Shown here piece after piece: positions 21,601-30,038 of a stretch of DNA of 64,000 nt. The notes beneath the pieces are model-generated. The model searched no databases. It had not been told where the DNA came from and saw only the letters and a list, made by a program, of their open reading frames with translations. This DNA comes from Micropterix aruncella. Lineage: Eukaryota > Arthropoda > Insecta > Lepidoptera > Micropterigidae. The DNA is taken from NCBI GenBank assembly GCA_944548615.1, contig OX155955.1, forward strand, positions 6,117,381-6,181,380, given 5' to 3'. Each line of letters opens with the position of its first letter. Position 1 is the stretch's first letter. The translations under genes and the position numbers were made by a program.

Positions 21601-21654
21601 TGTAAGTCGCGCTCGACCCCACTTCTGATAATAAATCAATTTCAATTTAGCCGT

Positions 21655-21920
21655 CGTATTTACGTATTTATACGATTTATATTTATTTATTTATACGATT
21701 TATATTTGAGTATTTATACGTCGTATTTATCCGTCAAAGCGGCCAATGATTTATTTGTTTATTTATCTATTTATATAGTAAAGCACGAGATACACATTAC
21801 TGCACCATAGCAAAATATTCGTAGCAACCAGTAGCAAAAAAGAAAGCCCTCTGAAGCATCTTGGTCACTAGGTCAACGCCGCCTCTCTAGGCGTAGGCCT
21901 GTACTAAGGCAGGCGTACCA
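21655..21920 (-). mobile_element. LINE 3' end, (TAAA)n tail
   Basis: On minus a short 3' UTR runs into (TAAA)n-like tails, seen on plus as TTTATTTATTTATACG and TTTATTTATCTATTTATA (21661-21775). CTAGGCGTAGGCCTGTACTA, then AGGCAGGCGTACC at 21886-21918, resembles CTAGGCACCCCTGTGTTAAG at 5549-5568 in the LINE at 5337, so they belong to related families. No coding part remains. Confidence 0.55.
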
Positions 21921-22081
21921 GAAAATTGTTTTTACCTGTGCACACGTTTGATTTTAATTTACAGAAAAAACGAAAGAAATCAGTGAGGTGCTAATAAGTA
22001 TTATATGATTATTAGTCTACTGCTGTACTGTCAGTAGTGATGTATTTATAAGTAACAAACAAGAAACGCATAGAAACAAAT

Positions 22082-22369
22082 CGATACCTCCTACGTATAG
22101 TATTGTAACTATTAAAAATGGTATTTCTGTTTTTTTTTTCATAAATAGCATTTATTTATGGTATACTTAAAACTAATGTACATTGCTTTAAATAAATAAA
22201 TAAAATAAATTTAACGAAATTCCGGTTTTCAAATTAAATGGTACTTATAGTGCGAATTTCGGAATTTTGTTAAGTTAGTTTTAAGAGTATACCATAAATG
22301 AATGCGATTTATAAAAAAAATCAGAAATACCATTTTTAATAGTTACAATACTATACGTAGGAGGTATCG
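22082..22369. mobile_element. foldback MITE with CGATACCTCCTACGTATAG termini
   Basis: The left arm (22082-22178) starts CGATACCTCCTACGTATAG and the right arm (22272-22369) ends CTATACGTAGGAGGTATCG. The arms pair for about 95 bp, through GTAACTATTAAAAATGGTAT and GGTATACTTAAAACTAA. The loop is AT-rich. 288 bp and non-coding. Confidence 0.88.
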
Positions 22370-23620
22370 AAATTGTAAACGAAATGAAATCTCGTAATCT
22401 CTACGATATGTCATATTCCTGCTAAGGCTTTAGGCTTCTTCCGCATAAAGACAATAACAAATCGTCTAGCATTACACAGAGCGTCGCGTTGTAGTAAATG
22501 GTTCGAACATACGGCCAGATGATTGACGCATCCCATTTGAGCGTTTTTAGGTACCTAATACAATTTGTGGAAGAATAGGAACGACGTTGGTTCGGGTGAG
22601 CGAGAGCTGTAAAGGCACCCGCCGACACAAAGTGATATGATCCCACGATCATCTATACTCATATTATAAAGAAATAATGTTTGTAAGTTGGTATGTTTGT
22701 AAGTTTGTAAGTTTGTATGTAATCTCCGAAACTACACATCCGATTTCAAAAATTCTTTTACTAATGGAAAGCTTCATTATCTACGAGTGCTATAGGCTAT
22801 ATTTACAGGCTATATAACATTGTATTTCACTCACGATTCAGTAATCATCGTTTTGGTTATTTATTATTAATTATATTGTCGATAAACATTTATTATGTCG
22901 ATAAACCAAAATAAGGTCGTTTTCCAAAAAATGTGGCATAATTTTTTTTTTAAATTTATTTTTTTAAATTATTTTTCTCTAATCTCATACCATAGAAACT
23001 GTTAGGCATTGTATGCGACTGTACTTCGCGATAATCAGCACGATACCGACTCGAGCTGACAGGCCGGCGCTGATTAGTATGAGAAGAAAACGCCTATGAT
23101 CGTGCGAAAAGTCGATTTTGAGATTCACGCTTTGAAGTCCTAGGAACCCTAAACAGTAGTTCTTAAAAATGGTGTCCGGTGTCGGGTAGCTACAAAAGGG
23201 TAGCTTCCACAGCAAATAAAAAAAAATAGTTTTTCTCAAAACGGCTCTAATTATTTTGATAAAAACTTTGTGGTAAGTTTATATTTATGAATAGGATACT
23301 ATTATAGTTGGTTGTTCCGGTTGTTGCGGTAAAACTCTGTTTTTTTCAATATATGGGGCGAATATTGTCAGACCATTTATTTTTATCAAGGGAAAAATAG
23401 AAGTCTATGCAAAATGGTGCTTTATTTCCCTTTGTGAAAAAACCTTGTAAGTATTGCTTTTTTAGATATTCGCTGCTAACGAGCCGGGAAATTAATTATT
23501 GTTGAGATAAATTAGAAGCTTCTCTGGTAAAATTAATGGCTGAAAAGCGAGTTTTCAAATACTACGATAATTTGGATGATGTTCTCTATATTTACGAAAT
23601 TCAGAAAGGACGTTTTATTA
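22370..23620. other. unannotated stretch with a Helitron-like repeat fragment
   Basis: 22655-22830 resembles the Helitron-like repeat at 62389 in diverged form (TATTATAAAGAAATAATGTT, TTGTAAGTTTGTATGTAATC, TATAGGCTATATTTACAGGC). The rest, to 23620, has no supported gene; the frame at 22985-23239 on minus has no motif. Confidence 0.5.
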
Positions 23621-23814
23621 CAGTCCGTCCCTATTTGTCGGGTGTCGGACCCGATTTTTAATCGGATGTCGGTGCCTCTGTTCCCACTTGTCGGGTGCAT
23701 CGAGTCCGATTTTTAATCGGATGTCGCCGCTCTGTTCACAAGTGTCATGTGTCGGATCCGATTTGGAGTCAATCACTCTCTAGGAGGTGACTGCGCGATG
23801 GACGTCGACGAAGC

Positions 23815-24005
23815 TGTCGCGGTCGCGGTCGCGTTTGTGTTTTCGGTCGCGTTTGCGTTTTCGGTCGCGTTTGCGATTGCGGTAGCGTTTGCGTTTGCGG
23901 TCGCGTTTACTGTCGTTTCAGCATTTGCGGTCGCGTTTTCAGTCGCGGCCGCGTTCGCGTGTGCGGTGGCGTCTGCGGTCGCGTCTTCGGTCGCGTTTGC
24001 GGTCA
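23815..24005 (+). repeat. GCGGTCGCGTTT minisatellite
   Basis: Imperfect 6/12-bp repeats of GCGGTC and GCGTTT. They create a 123-codon frame on plus (AVAFAF-type) and a long frame on minus (ATANATAN-type). Both are low-complexity artefacts of the repeat rather than genes. Confidence 0.85.
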
Positions 24006-24222
24006 CGTCGCTCCGACCACACCGACCGCACCGACCGACGAAAAACGCAAAACTGAAGTTGACCGCTGTCGAGAATATGAATCGCAAACGTTTATCGTCA
24101 ATCGTGACAAACGATTGAAACTAATCAATCGTTAGTCGCCGATTGACGATTAAACGAATCAATTAATTGTTTAGTCGTCAATCGCGATTAACGTATTCAA
24201 TCGTCAATCGTTAGTCGAGTTT
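24006..24222 (+). repeat. block shared with the hAT MITE at 56519-56925
   Basis: CGACGAAAAACGCAAAACTG, AAGTTGACCGCTGTCGAGAA, GATTGAAACTAATCAATCGT, TAGTCGCCGATTGACGATTA and CGATTAACGTATTCAATCGT occur in the same order at 56755-56900. The hAT-type end CAGTATTGGGC is absent here, so this is an internal fragment. Confidence 0.8.
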
Positions 24223-24895
24223 TTTTATTTTTATTATTTAGGTAAAAACAGTCATATACAGTTGTGTGAAAACATACATAAAACAAATAGACCTATATTA
24301 CCATTATTTTCTACAAAACATTATAAATAGTAGCAAAAAGAAATAAAATAAATAAATTAACCAAGAACTAATGCAAACAAAAAAAAAACGTTATACTCAA
24401 TAACAAATTTAACAATTAGTTAATGCGACTACACACCAACTTAATAATAAATTAAACTATGAGCTAATGCAACAACAAATCGCCTATTTTTTCCTAAAAA
24501 TAACCAACATGGCGGAAAATATGTCGAGGTCATTCAAAGCTTTATTATAATGTAAACAGGACCGTCTGAATAAGGTTTTTTCGCGTAGTTGTAAAAAAAC
24601 AGTAAAAAAAACACAGTAAAAATAAATTGCTCAACACTGCGTGCGGATAGGTATGTAGTTTATTGGGCCCGACATCCGATAAGTGTGAACAGCGCCATGC
24701 AAATTCATACGCGAGCGAGATCCTACGCGATTTTTTTCGGGCGTGCGGCGCTCGCAAACCGACCGACAATATCTGTCGGAGCCGACAAAAAATCGGTGTC
24801 GGATAAATGTGAACAGCTCCATACAATTTGTTCTGCCACTAGAGCACCCGACATTTTGTCGGGTCCGACACCCGACAACTGGAAACGGGCGGTTA

Positions 24896-25689
24896 GCAGA
24901 ATCGTCGTTTTTCGACTTTAGCCTCGGAATAAGCATTCAGTGCTAATAATTATCGTGCTAATCGTAATATTGAAAATTATAAGCTTTTTTCCAACCGCCA
25001 TAATTTGAATACATACACGATACCACGAAAACATTATATGGTCGAAAGTGAGGCTTTGTAAATAGCTGCGGTAATTTATTAAGGCGACTACCTCTCTCAA
25101 ACAGTGAAAAATTGACATTTTGTAATCAATTTTAAGTGAATCCCGCGTGCATTTAAATAATAATAAAAATATGAATCTTGTAGCTAATTTCGTAGTATAT
25201 TGACGACTCATTTATAAATTTCATTGACAATCGTTATTTTCTAGGCTACCGATTAACATTATTTTTAATGTGCGTCTTTTAATACATTGATTAAGCACTG
25301 GTTGATTATTAAAAGTCGACTAAGTAATATTTTATTGTATTTATTTCGTATCTAATTGTATAGATTTTATTTACCTAATTCTAATATAATGTATACAACC
25401 AGCGATTAAATAAATAGTTATGATCAAAAATTATTACAGCATAACCCCCACTTATAGCATATAATATCATCGCATGTGCTTTCGACGTCGTCGACCACCA
25501 CATACTATAAAAATATTTTTATATTACGCACTATTCATAAAACATAATAATCAGAAAATCAAAGGAGATCCATACCCTTGTTATTTTATATGATTTTTCA
25601 TGTATTTACAAAACTTTTTATTTGCATTCATATAATTAATTTCGATTAAAAAAATATGCATTATTACTGATAATTCACGCTTAATTTAT
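24896..25689. other. unannotated AT-rich stretch
   Basis: No open frame of note and no recognised repeat. Confidence 0.5.
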
Positions 25690-26246
25690 GACAATTTCAA
25701 TTTCAATTTCAATTTATTTCTGCTCCAGTAGGTAGGCTTTCCTACACTTGGATGCGTCTTTGCCTCTAAAATTTTAAATAATGTAATTTATTAAAGAATA
25801 TTAACTATCATTATATAGTTGTGGCAATATAAATTAATTTTAGTAAATTATAATTGGTTTGAAAACCATTGATAAATAGAAAATAATCTAATAATCAAAA
25901 TTGCTGATCAAAAAAAGAGCTCAATGTCTGTAGTCATAATTATCAAGGCAATAATATGATGGTCAAGAAAATAGATAAGGGTATATTAAAAATATCTAAA
26001 TTTAAGTTAATTGTCAAATCTAGCAATATAGCCGTCGTCGATAAAAATAAAAATAAAAATTACGCTCTTTGGCAAAGTTAATTATCATGAATTTTCCGTT
26101 ATTTTACATTAGGATGCTCTTGGAATAAGAATTCAGCATTATCCAAATCTCTTAAGTCATATACAGGATTCTTGACTAGGCCATTAAATAAGGCCTTTTT
26201 AAATTGGTTCTCTCCAAGACTTCTGATATGTGTTGGGACCTTGTTA
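25690..26246 (-). pseudogene. LINE ORF2 C-terminus and 3' UTR, part split off by the Harbinger insertion
   Basis: On minus, 26243-26099 encodes NKVPTHIRSLGENQFKK and the remaining C-terminal residues to a stop at 26099. This is the last conserved LINE motif (YNKLP..IR.L....FKK). The 3' UTR then runs to a (TTGAAA)n tail, seen on plus as TTTCAATTTCAATTTCAATT at 25691-25712. The upstream half of the same frame lies at 28936-29375. When the transposon and one TTA are removed, the reading frame joins as LCYY-NKVP, so the LINE was intact here when the Harbinger landed. A second copy without the insertion is at 49121-50025. Confidence 0.82.
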
Positions 26247-26261
26247 AGATGCGATTCCACC

Positions 26262-26484
26262 AGTGTGCAGAACTGTGCGGCACTGCAATGCACATTGTGC
26301 GACACAAATGTTTATTCTGGTCGACTCACTAAAGCAAACAATAACAAATTGTGCGCGCACACATGCAGGCAGTGGACTCGCGTCGACGTGTACAAACCTG
26401 TTGTGCGCGAACTCAGTCTTGCTTCCGCTACCGGAGTGAAAACATTGATTTGTGCGCGTACATTGTTAATTAACCAAGCTAAAT
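26262..26484 (+). promoter_or_regulatory. left subterminal region with TGTGCG motif cluster
   Basis: TGTGC or its complement recurs through the region, for example AGTGTGCAGAACTGTGCGGC, TGCACATTGTGCGAC, TTGTGCGCGCACACATGC, TTGTGCGCGAAC and TTTGTGCGCGTAC. Similar motifs fill 28760-28915 at the other end. In PIF/Harbinger elements such subterminal repeats bind the Myb/MADF partner or transposase. The region also leads into the plus-strand gene and should contain its promoter, though I see no clear TATA box or initiator. Confidence 0.55.
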
Positions 26485-26835
26485 ATGGATTGGACGAATG
26501 ATAAAATTATTAATTTTATTCAAGCTATTGAAACTTATCCTGTATTATGGGATTCTAGTCACAGTGATTATAAAAATAAAAACAAAAAACACGACGCCAC
26601 TCAAGAGTTGGCGCAAAGATTCAATTGTGACTCGACTGAGGTAATGAGAAAATGGAAGATTATTTTGGCTCAATACCGAAGAGAAAAGAAGAAAATCGCG
26701 GACTCAAAATCTTCAGGTTCTGGGATTTTAGATATATATAAGCCGAAATGGTTTGCTTATGCATATTTGAATTTCTTTCATGGAAGGGATGAGCCGAACG
26801 TCAGCTTGAACTCACACGACGAAATAAATGAACAG
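26485..26835 (+). CDS. Harbinger MADF-BESS DNA-binding protein, exon 1
   Basis: 117 codons from ATG (in AAATATGGAT) to the splice donor GAACAG|GTAGGT. Residues about 8-95 form a MADF domain: FIQAIETYPVLWD at the front, HSDYKNK, an ELAQRF helix, then VMRKWKIILAQYRREKKK. MADF is the Myb/SANT-like fold used by the second protein of PIF/Harbinger elements, which enters the nucleus with the transposase, binds DNA and recruits it to the ends. The frame continues past the donor for only five codons before a stop, so splicing is required. Joining to 27754 is phase 0 and gives a 273-residue product. The intron (26836-27753) contains the whole second exon of the transposase on the other strand. Confidence 0.88.
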
Positions 26836-26853
26836 GTAGGTACGTTTTAAATG

Positions 26854-26859
26854 TTTATT
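26854..26859 (-). terminator. probable polyadenylation signal of the transposase gene
   Basis: AATAAA on minus, 40 bases beyond the transposase stop codon. It lies within the intron of the plus-strand MADF gene. Confidence 0.5.
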
Positions 26860-26898
26860 TTCTTACCTCTAATATTATTACTTAGATACCTATACTAT

Positions 26899-27723
26899 TT
26901 ACGCCAGTGTTTCTTGCCATGGCACCATTCCGATGTCAGTTTGGAAATAATGTGCAAATTCTTCTCTTATGTTTTTCGCATCGCCAGGGGGTCTTCTTCC
27001 AACATGTCTTAAAGGCAGTAAGTTTGCCATGCCTGCATCACGCCGCCAACTTCCATCGATAGTGCAATGAGTAATTTGGTTCTCAGTATCAAAACAGCCA
27101 GCAGAAGTATAAAGTTGTGAAGACGATTTTTGTGTTATCAAAAAATTATGCAAGTAACAACATGTCAGTGTTATCAATTGTGTCTTTTCTGGAGCTAACA
27201 GAATAGGTTTCCTGAGTACGCGAAATACACCGGACATAATGCCGAATACGTTTTCCACAATACGTCTCGCTCTGCTCAACCGATAATTAAATATTCTCTC
27301 TTTTGATCTTTTGTCATGTTGACCGGGATATGGTTTCATTAAATTTATATCTAACGCAAAAGCATCATCTGCCACAATGACATGTGGAATTGGTTTGTTC
27401 CTTCCGGGTAACGGGTAAGGTTCAGGCAAATTTAATTTTCCTTGCTGAAGATTAGCATAGAAACCAGTATTTTTGAAAACACCACCATCCGATATTCTTC
27501 CTTTACAACCGACATCTACGTACGTAAACTTATAATTTGCATCAACCAGTGCTAAAAGCACAATGCTGAAATCACCTTTGTAATTGAAAAAGTCGCTTCC
27601 AGTATTACTTGGAGCTTGAATAACAACGTGTTTGCCATCCATAGCCCCAATGCAATGAGGGAAATTCCAAAGATGGTCAAATTGGCGCTCTAAGATCATC
27701 CATTCTTCTAAAGTGTTAGGCAT
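26899..27723 (-). CDS. Harbinger transposase, exon 2 (DDE catalytic domain)
   Basis: 274 codons plus stop, the C-terminal part of a HARBI1-like DDE transposase (DDE_Tnp_4). The acceptor TTTTTCAG|ATGCC sets its 5' edge at 27723. The catalytic triad is complete: GAMDGKH (D, residue 29 of this exon, about 193 of the protein), VIVADDAF (D, about 284) and RRIVENVFGIM (E, about 321). Conserved support motifs are also present, such as FFNYKGDFSIVLLALVDANY, DGGVFK and CCYLHNFL. It joins in phase 0 to exon 1 at 28286-28777, giving 438 residues, a normal length. The ATG at the exon start follows the acceptor and need not be used. The enzyme cuts the element at its ends and inserts it at TTA. No stop or frameshift is visible. 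Confidence 0.93.
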   Translation of the reverse strand: MPNTLEEWMILERQFDHLWNFPHCIGAMDGKHVVIQAPSNTGSDFFNYKGDFSIVLLALVDANYKFTYVDVGCKGRISDGGVFKNTGFYANLQQGKLNLPEPYPLPGRNKPIPHVIVADDAFALDINLMKPYPGQHDKRSKERIFNYRLSRARRIVENVFGIMSGVFRVLRKPILLAPEKTQLITLTCCYLHNFLITQKSSSQLYTSAGCFDTENQITHCTIDGSWRRDAGMANLLPLRHVGRRPPGDAKNIREEFAHYFQTDIGMVPWQETLA

Positions 27724-27753
27724 CTGAAAAAGGAAATTTTATTACTATTTCAG
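27724..27753. promoter_or_regulatory. 30-bp segment holding two opposed 3' splice sites
   Basis: Between the 5' edge of transposase exon 2 (minus) and the 5' edge of MADF exon 2 (plus) lie only 30 bases. They start with CT, which is the AG acceptor of the minus gene with tract TTTCCTTTTTCAG, and end with the plus-strand acceptor TTACTATTTCAG. Each strand therefore has its own pyrimidine tract in the same 30 bp. Any branch points must be very close or lie inside the other gene's exon. Confidence 0.8.
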
Positions 27754-28224
27754 GTATCACAAGATATTATTATCCAGAATGACACAGTAAATGAAGATCA
27801 AGAGTCTCTTCATGAAAGGCCAGTCGAAAAGTTTAAGGCTCCGAAGAACTCGCTTAAACGCCGTATTGTCGATGAAGACCCGAGAATCGCCCAAGCTTTG
27901 TCCATTATGAATAACGTAAACAAGCAGATGGAAGCAAAAAAACCTGATGACGAAGACATTTTTGCTGCAGCCGTCGCAACGAAATTAAGGAAAATTAGAG
28001 ATGAGCGAACCAAGATTTTAGTACAAAGGGATATAGATAATTTATTGTATGACGCTATTATTGGTACTGGAAAATATGTTACAACTCCAATGCCTTCACC
28101 GTATTCAGATTCGTCAAATTGTCAGAGCCAAGGACCGGCTTCAAGTTTTCAGGTCCGCGATAATGATTATTCAGATCTTTTACGTCAGAATGATGGCGAA
28201 ACAATATCTTGGCATGAAATGTAA
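27754..28224 (+). CDS. Harbinger MADF-BESS protein, exon 2
   Basis: 156 codons to TAA after the acceptor CTATTTCAG|GTATCA, in phase with exon 1. The first 48 residues are a polar linker with KRR basic residues. Residues 64-101 of this exon (about 181-218 of the protein) read DDEDIFAAAVATKLRKIRDE and on to DIDNLLYDA, matching the BESS motif, a short helical protein-contact module that follows MADF in many insect proteins. The serine- and glutamine-rich tail has no motif. Two AATAAA signals follow at 28228-28233 and 28238-28243. The exon lies entirely inside the transposase intron (27724-28285, minus). Confidence 0.88.
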   Translation, partial: VSQDIIIQNDTVNEDQESLHERPVEKFKAPKNSLKRRIVDEDPRIAQALSIMNNVNKQMEAKKPDDEDIFAAAVATKLRKIRDERTKILVQRDIDNLLYDAIIGTGKYVTTPMPSPYSDSSNCQSQGPASSFQVRDNDYSDLLRQNDGETISWHEM

Positions 28225-28227
28225 TGC

Positions 28228-28243
28228 AATAAAATTGAATAAA
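28228..28243 (+). terminator. polyadenylation signals of the MADF gene
   Basis: Two AATAAA hexamers begin 4 and 14 bases after the TAA, still inside the transposase intron. The transcript end must therefore be very close to the transposase splice donor at 28285. Confidence 0.6.
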
Positions 28244-28285
28244 ATAAAAGTGACTAAAATAAATATATTATTTTTATTTTCTTAC

Positions 28286-28777
28286 CTTAATATTTTCTTT
28301 CAACACGCTTATCAACGCCTTACAAGTCTCAGATACAATCCGAGCAATAAGCTCTTTTGAAACTTTAAATAAGAACATTAAACTTGCAAAAGAATCTCCA
28401 GTAGCAAGATATCTTAAGGTGATTGCAAGCCTTATTGAAACAGGGACACATTTTCTGTAGTTGGTATCTTGCTTAGCAATAAAAGGACTAGTTACATTAA
28501 CCAGCAACTCAAAATCTTCGCAAGATATACGTGTGAAGTTTTTAAATCCACTCAATGGATCTATTTTTATTTCTTCTAGAAATTTATTCGTTTCTTCATT
28601 CCGTCGCTGTAGTAACGGCCTCACCCAACATCGCGGTTTCTTCCTTCGTTTCTTTTTAAGGAGACTACATAGTAAAACACATGCTGCAGCACAAAGCACT
28701 ACGTTTTCCTGCCCGTTCATATTAACTACTGAACTGTCTCGGCAGAAACTCTGCTCAGTGAACATGTTCGCGCACAA
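28286..28777 (-). CDS. Harbinger transposase, exon 1 (N-terminal domain)
   Basis: 164 codons in phase with exon 2, ending at the donor AATATTAAG|GTAAG (minus). It encodes the N-terminal half of a HARBI1-like transposase: a basic KKKRRKKPRCWVRPLLQRR stretch at residues about 41-60, FKNFTRISCEDFELLV, then RLAITLRYLATGDSFASLMFL, the conserved helix that precedes the catalytic core. The first ATG (28777) gives 438 residues in all. The ATG at codon 20 (28720, MNGQENV) looks more like the usual start of the family and would give 419. Upstream sequence to the right TIR holds TGTGCG-type motifs. Confidence 0.9.
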
Positions 28778-28917
28778 GTGTGCTGAACTGTGCGCTTACA
28801 AAAGTTACGCACAGCCTTACCAGTGGAGACGGAAGCCAAATGCGACACCAGCTTAGTACTTGCACTGTTGGAGTTTTGCACAAAATGTGTGCAAGCAAAT
28901 GTGCTGCACACTATTTT
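28760..28917 (-). promoter_or_regulatory. right subterminal region with CGCACA motif cluster
   Basis: Motifs include GTTCGCGCACAAGTGTGCTG, AACTGTGCGC, TACGCACAGC, TTTGCACAAAATGTGTGCAA and ATGTGCTGCACAC, mirroring 26262-26480. The region contains the start of the transposase gene, so binding here could also control its expression. This last point is inference. Confidence 0.5.
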
Positions 28918-28932
28918 GGTGGAATCGCACCT

Positions 28933-29375
28933 TTATAATAACACAGGCTTTGATGAAGGAAACTGTTGCGCACTTTACTAAGCCTGTGCCGATTTAGATG
29001 TAGATCAAATTTATTTCTTGTATTGTGTTGATGGAAATCGCTATTCGCCGGGACATCCGATATGTGCTTACGAGCGAACATAATATTTTGTTGGATATAG
29101 CACGAGTACATCGTCATGATTCCCGACTCGATGAAAAACGGCTTACACGAAGTTCTTGGAGAAGCTCTGAGAAGACTGCGTAAAGCCCTTTTCTGAAGGA
29201 TAAGAATCCTCTTCGAATTTGCTGCCATTCCCCAAAACATCAGACCATATGTCATCCAAGAATGAAAATAAGCAAAATATACAGATTTAGCAGCCTCAAA
29301 GCCGCATAAATTTCTAATCTTTTTTATTGCGTAAACAGCCTTACGCAATAAAAAGGTGTTACTCATAGGTGACAC
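28933..29375 (-). pseudogene. LINE reverse transcriptase C-terminal region, upstream part of the split ORF
   Basis: On minus, 29375-28936 is open and encodes the region after the RT catalytic core of a LINE: AIKKIRNLCGF, SVYFAYFHSWMTYGLMFWG (the classic Y..F.S.+.YG...WG motif), ILQKRALRSLLRA, then NTRNKFDLHLNRHRL. It ends at LCYY where the Harbinger TTA duplication begins, and continues at 26243. The RT core is missing because the copy is 5'-truncated near 29375. The related copy at 49121-50025 is uninterrupted but more decayed. Confidence 0.85.
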
Positions 29376-29379
29376 TCAT

Positions 29380-29520
29380 AGGTGTTAAGATTACGTTGGA
29401 ATAAGCAATGTTACATTGGAATGTTACATTGTAATAAGCACGTAATTCTTGTTTATTGTGAAATATTGTATTGTATCGCTGTCTATTGCTTTTGACCAAT
29501 AAATGGATTTGAATTTGAAC
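29380..29520 (+). mobile_element. short retroposon tail fragment
   Basis: Ends in AATAAATGGATTTGAATTTG, a LINE/SINE-type tail. An 11-bp repeat CTCATAGGTG occurs at its left edge (29361-29383), perhaps a small duplication. Its body is too short to classify. Confidence 0.4.
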
Positions 29521-30038
29521 ATCAACACGGTTGATCAAAAACGTCTTCTTCATTAGTATTCAGATTTTTTTGTTTATGAGAATTTCTGACCATGTTTTTT
29601 ATTGGAGCAGTGGAAACTATAAAAGATGGCTACCTATTAGGGCTTCTTAAACTTGCCTTTGTATTTCCAACGAAAAGTGGCGAAGTGCGCGACAGCGCAG
29701 CAGTAGGGAGAAACGGAAACAGGCGCGGCGGGAACGGCAGCGGGAACAAAGGCGAGGGGATGAAATAAATAATTTCCGAAAATACCCCCAAAAACATCCA
29801 CCATGTGGCGCGTCGCATATTTAGTTAGGCGATGGTGGGGGTGAACGTCGCGTGAGAACAGACAATATTGATTAACGAAGCTAAATTGAATTATCAACGC
29901 GTTTAAAGTCCGCGTTCCTGCCGGATATGTGCGTGTTTCACTCCAGCAGCTGAATTCTTGAATTCTTGCTTTTAAGGTTTCGAGCCGAAAACGGGAAATC
30001 TTCTGTTAGAACAAGTAATATAAGTAAGAGATATATAT
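29521..30038. other. unannotated stretch with GC-rich patch
   Basis: 29680-29770 is GC-rich, with a CAGCGCAGCAGTAGGGAGAA run and GCGGGAACGGCAGCGGGAAC repeats. The frames across it on minus are proline- and phenylalanine-rich and unconvincing. Confidence 0.4.

Larger units (their letters stand above)
23621..24895. mobile_element. 1.28-kb TIR element with CCGTCCC...TTGTCGGGTGTCGGACCCGA ends
   Basis: The left end (CCGTCCCTATTTGTCGGGTG, TCGGACCCGAT) is mirrored at the right end (CGGGTCCGACACCCGACAAC, TGGAAACGGGCGG). The left side has three tandem units of about 60 bp built on TCGGGT...ATTTTTAATCGGATGTCG. Inside are a GC-rich hexamer minisatellite and a block shared with the hAT MITE at 56519. 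No transposase frame was found, so the element is non-autonomous. Confidence 0.7.
26247..28932. mobile_element. PIF/Harbinger DNA transposon, apparently complete
   Basis: 2686 bp bounded by AGATGCGATTCCACC (26247-26261) and its inverted partner GGTGGAATCGCACCT (28918-28932), flanked by TTA at 26244-26246 and 28933-28935, the three-base target typical of this superfamily. Subterminal regions on both sides are rich in TGTGCG/CGCACA motifs, probable transposase binding sites. It encodes both proteins this superfamily needs: a DDE transposase (minus) and a MADF-type DNA-binding protein (plus). Each has two exons with GT-AG introns, and all frames are open. The exons of the two genes alternate along the element. 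It splits a LINE ORF2 and restores that frame when removed. Autonomy is inferred, not shown. Confidence 0.93.

Noticed and set aside
23747..24118. 123-codon AVAFAF-type frame and its minus partner
   Set aside because: Product of the GCGGTCGCGTTT minisatellite, open on both strands.
26172..26501. 109-codon plus frame at the left end of the Harbinger
   Set aside because: It runs across the LINE/transposon boundary and overlaps the antisense of the LINE frame.
28461..28856. 131-codon plus frame opposite transposase exon 1
   Set aside because: Shadow of the transposase coding strand; no motif.
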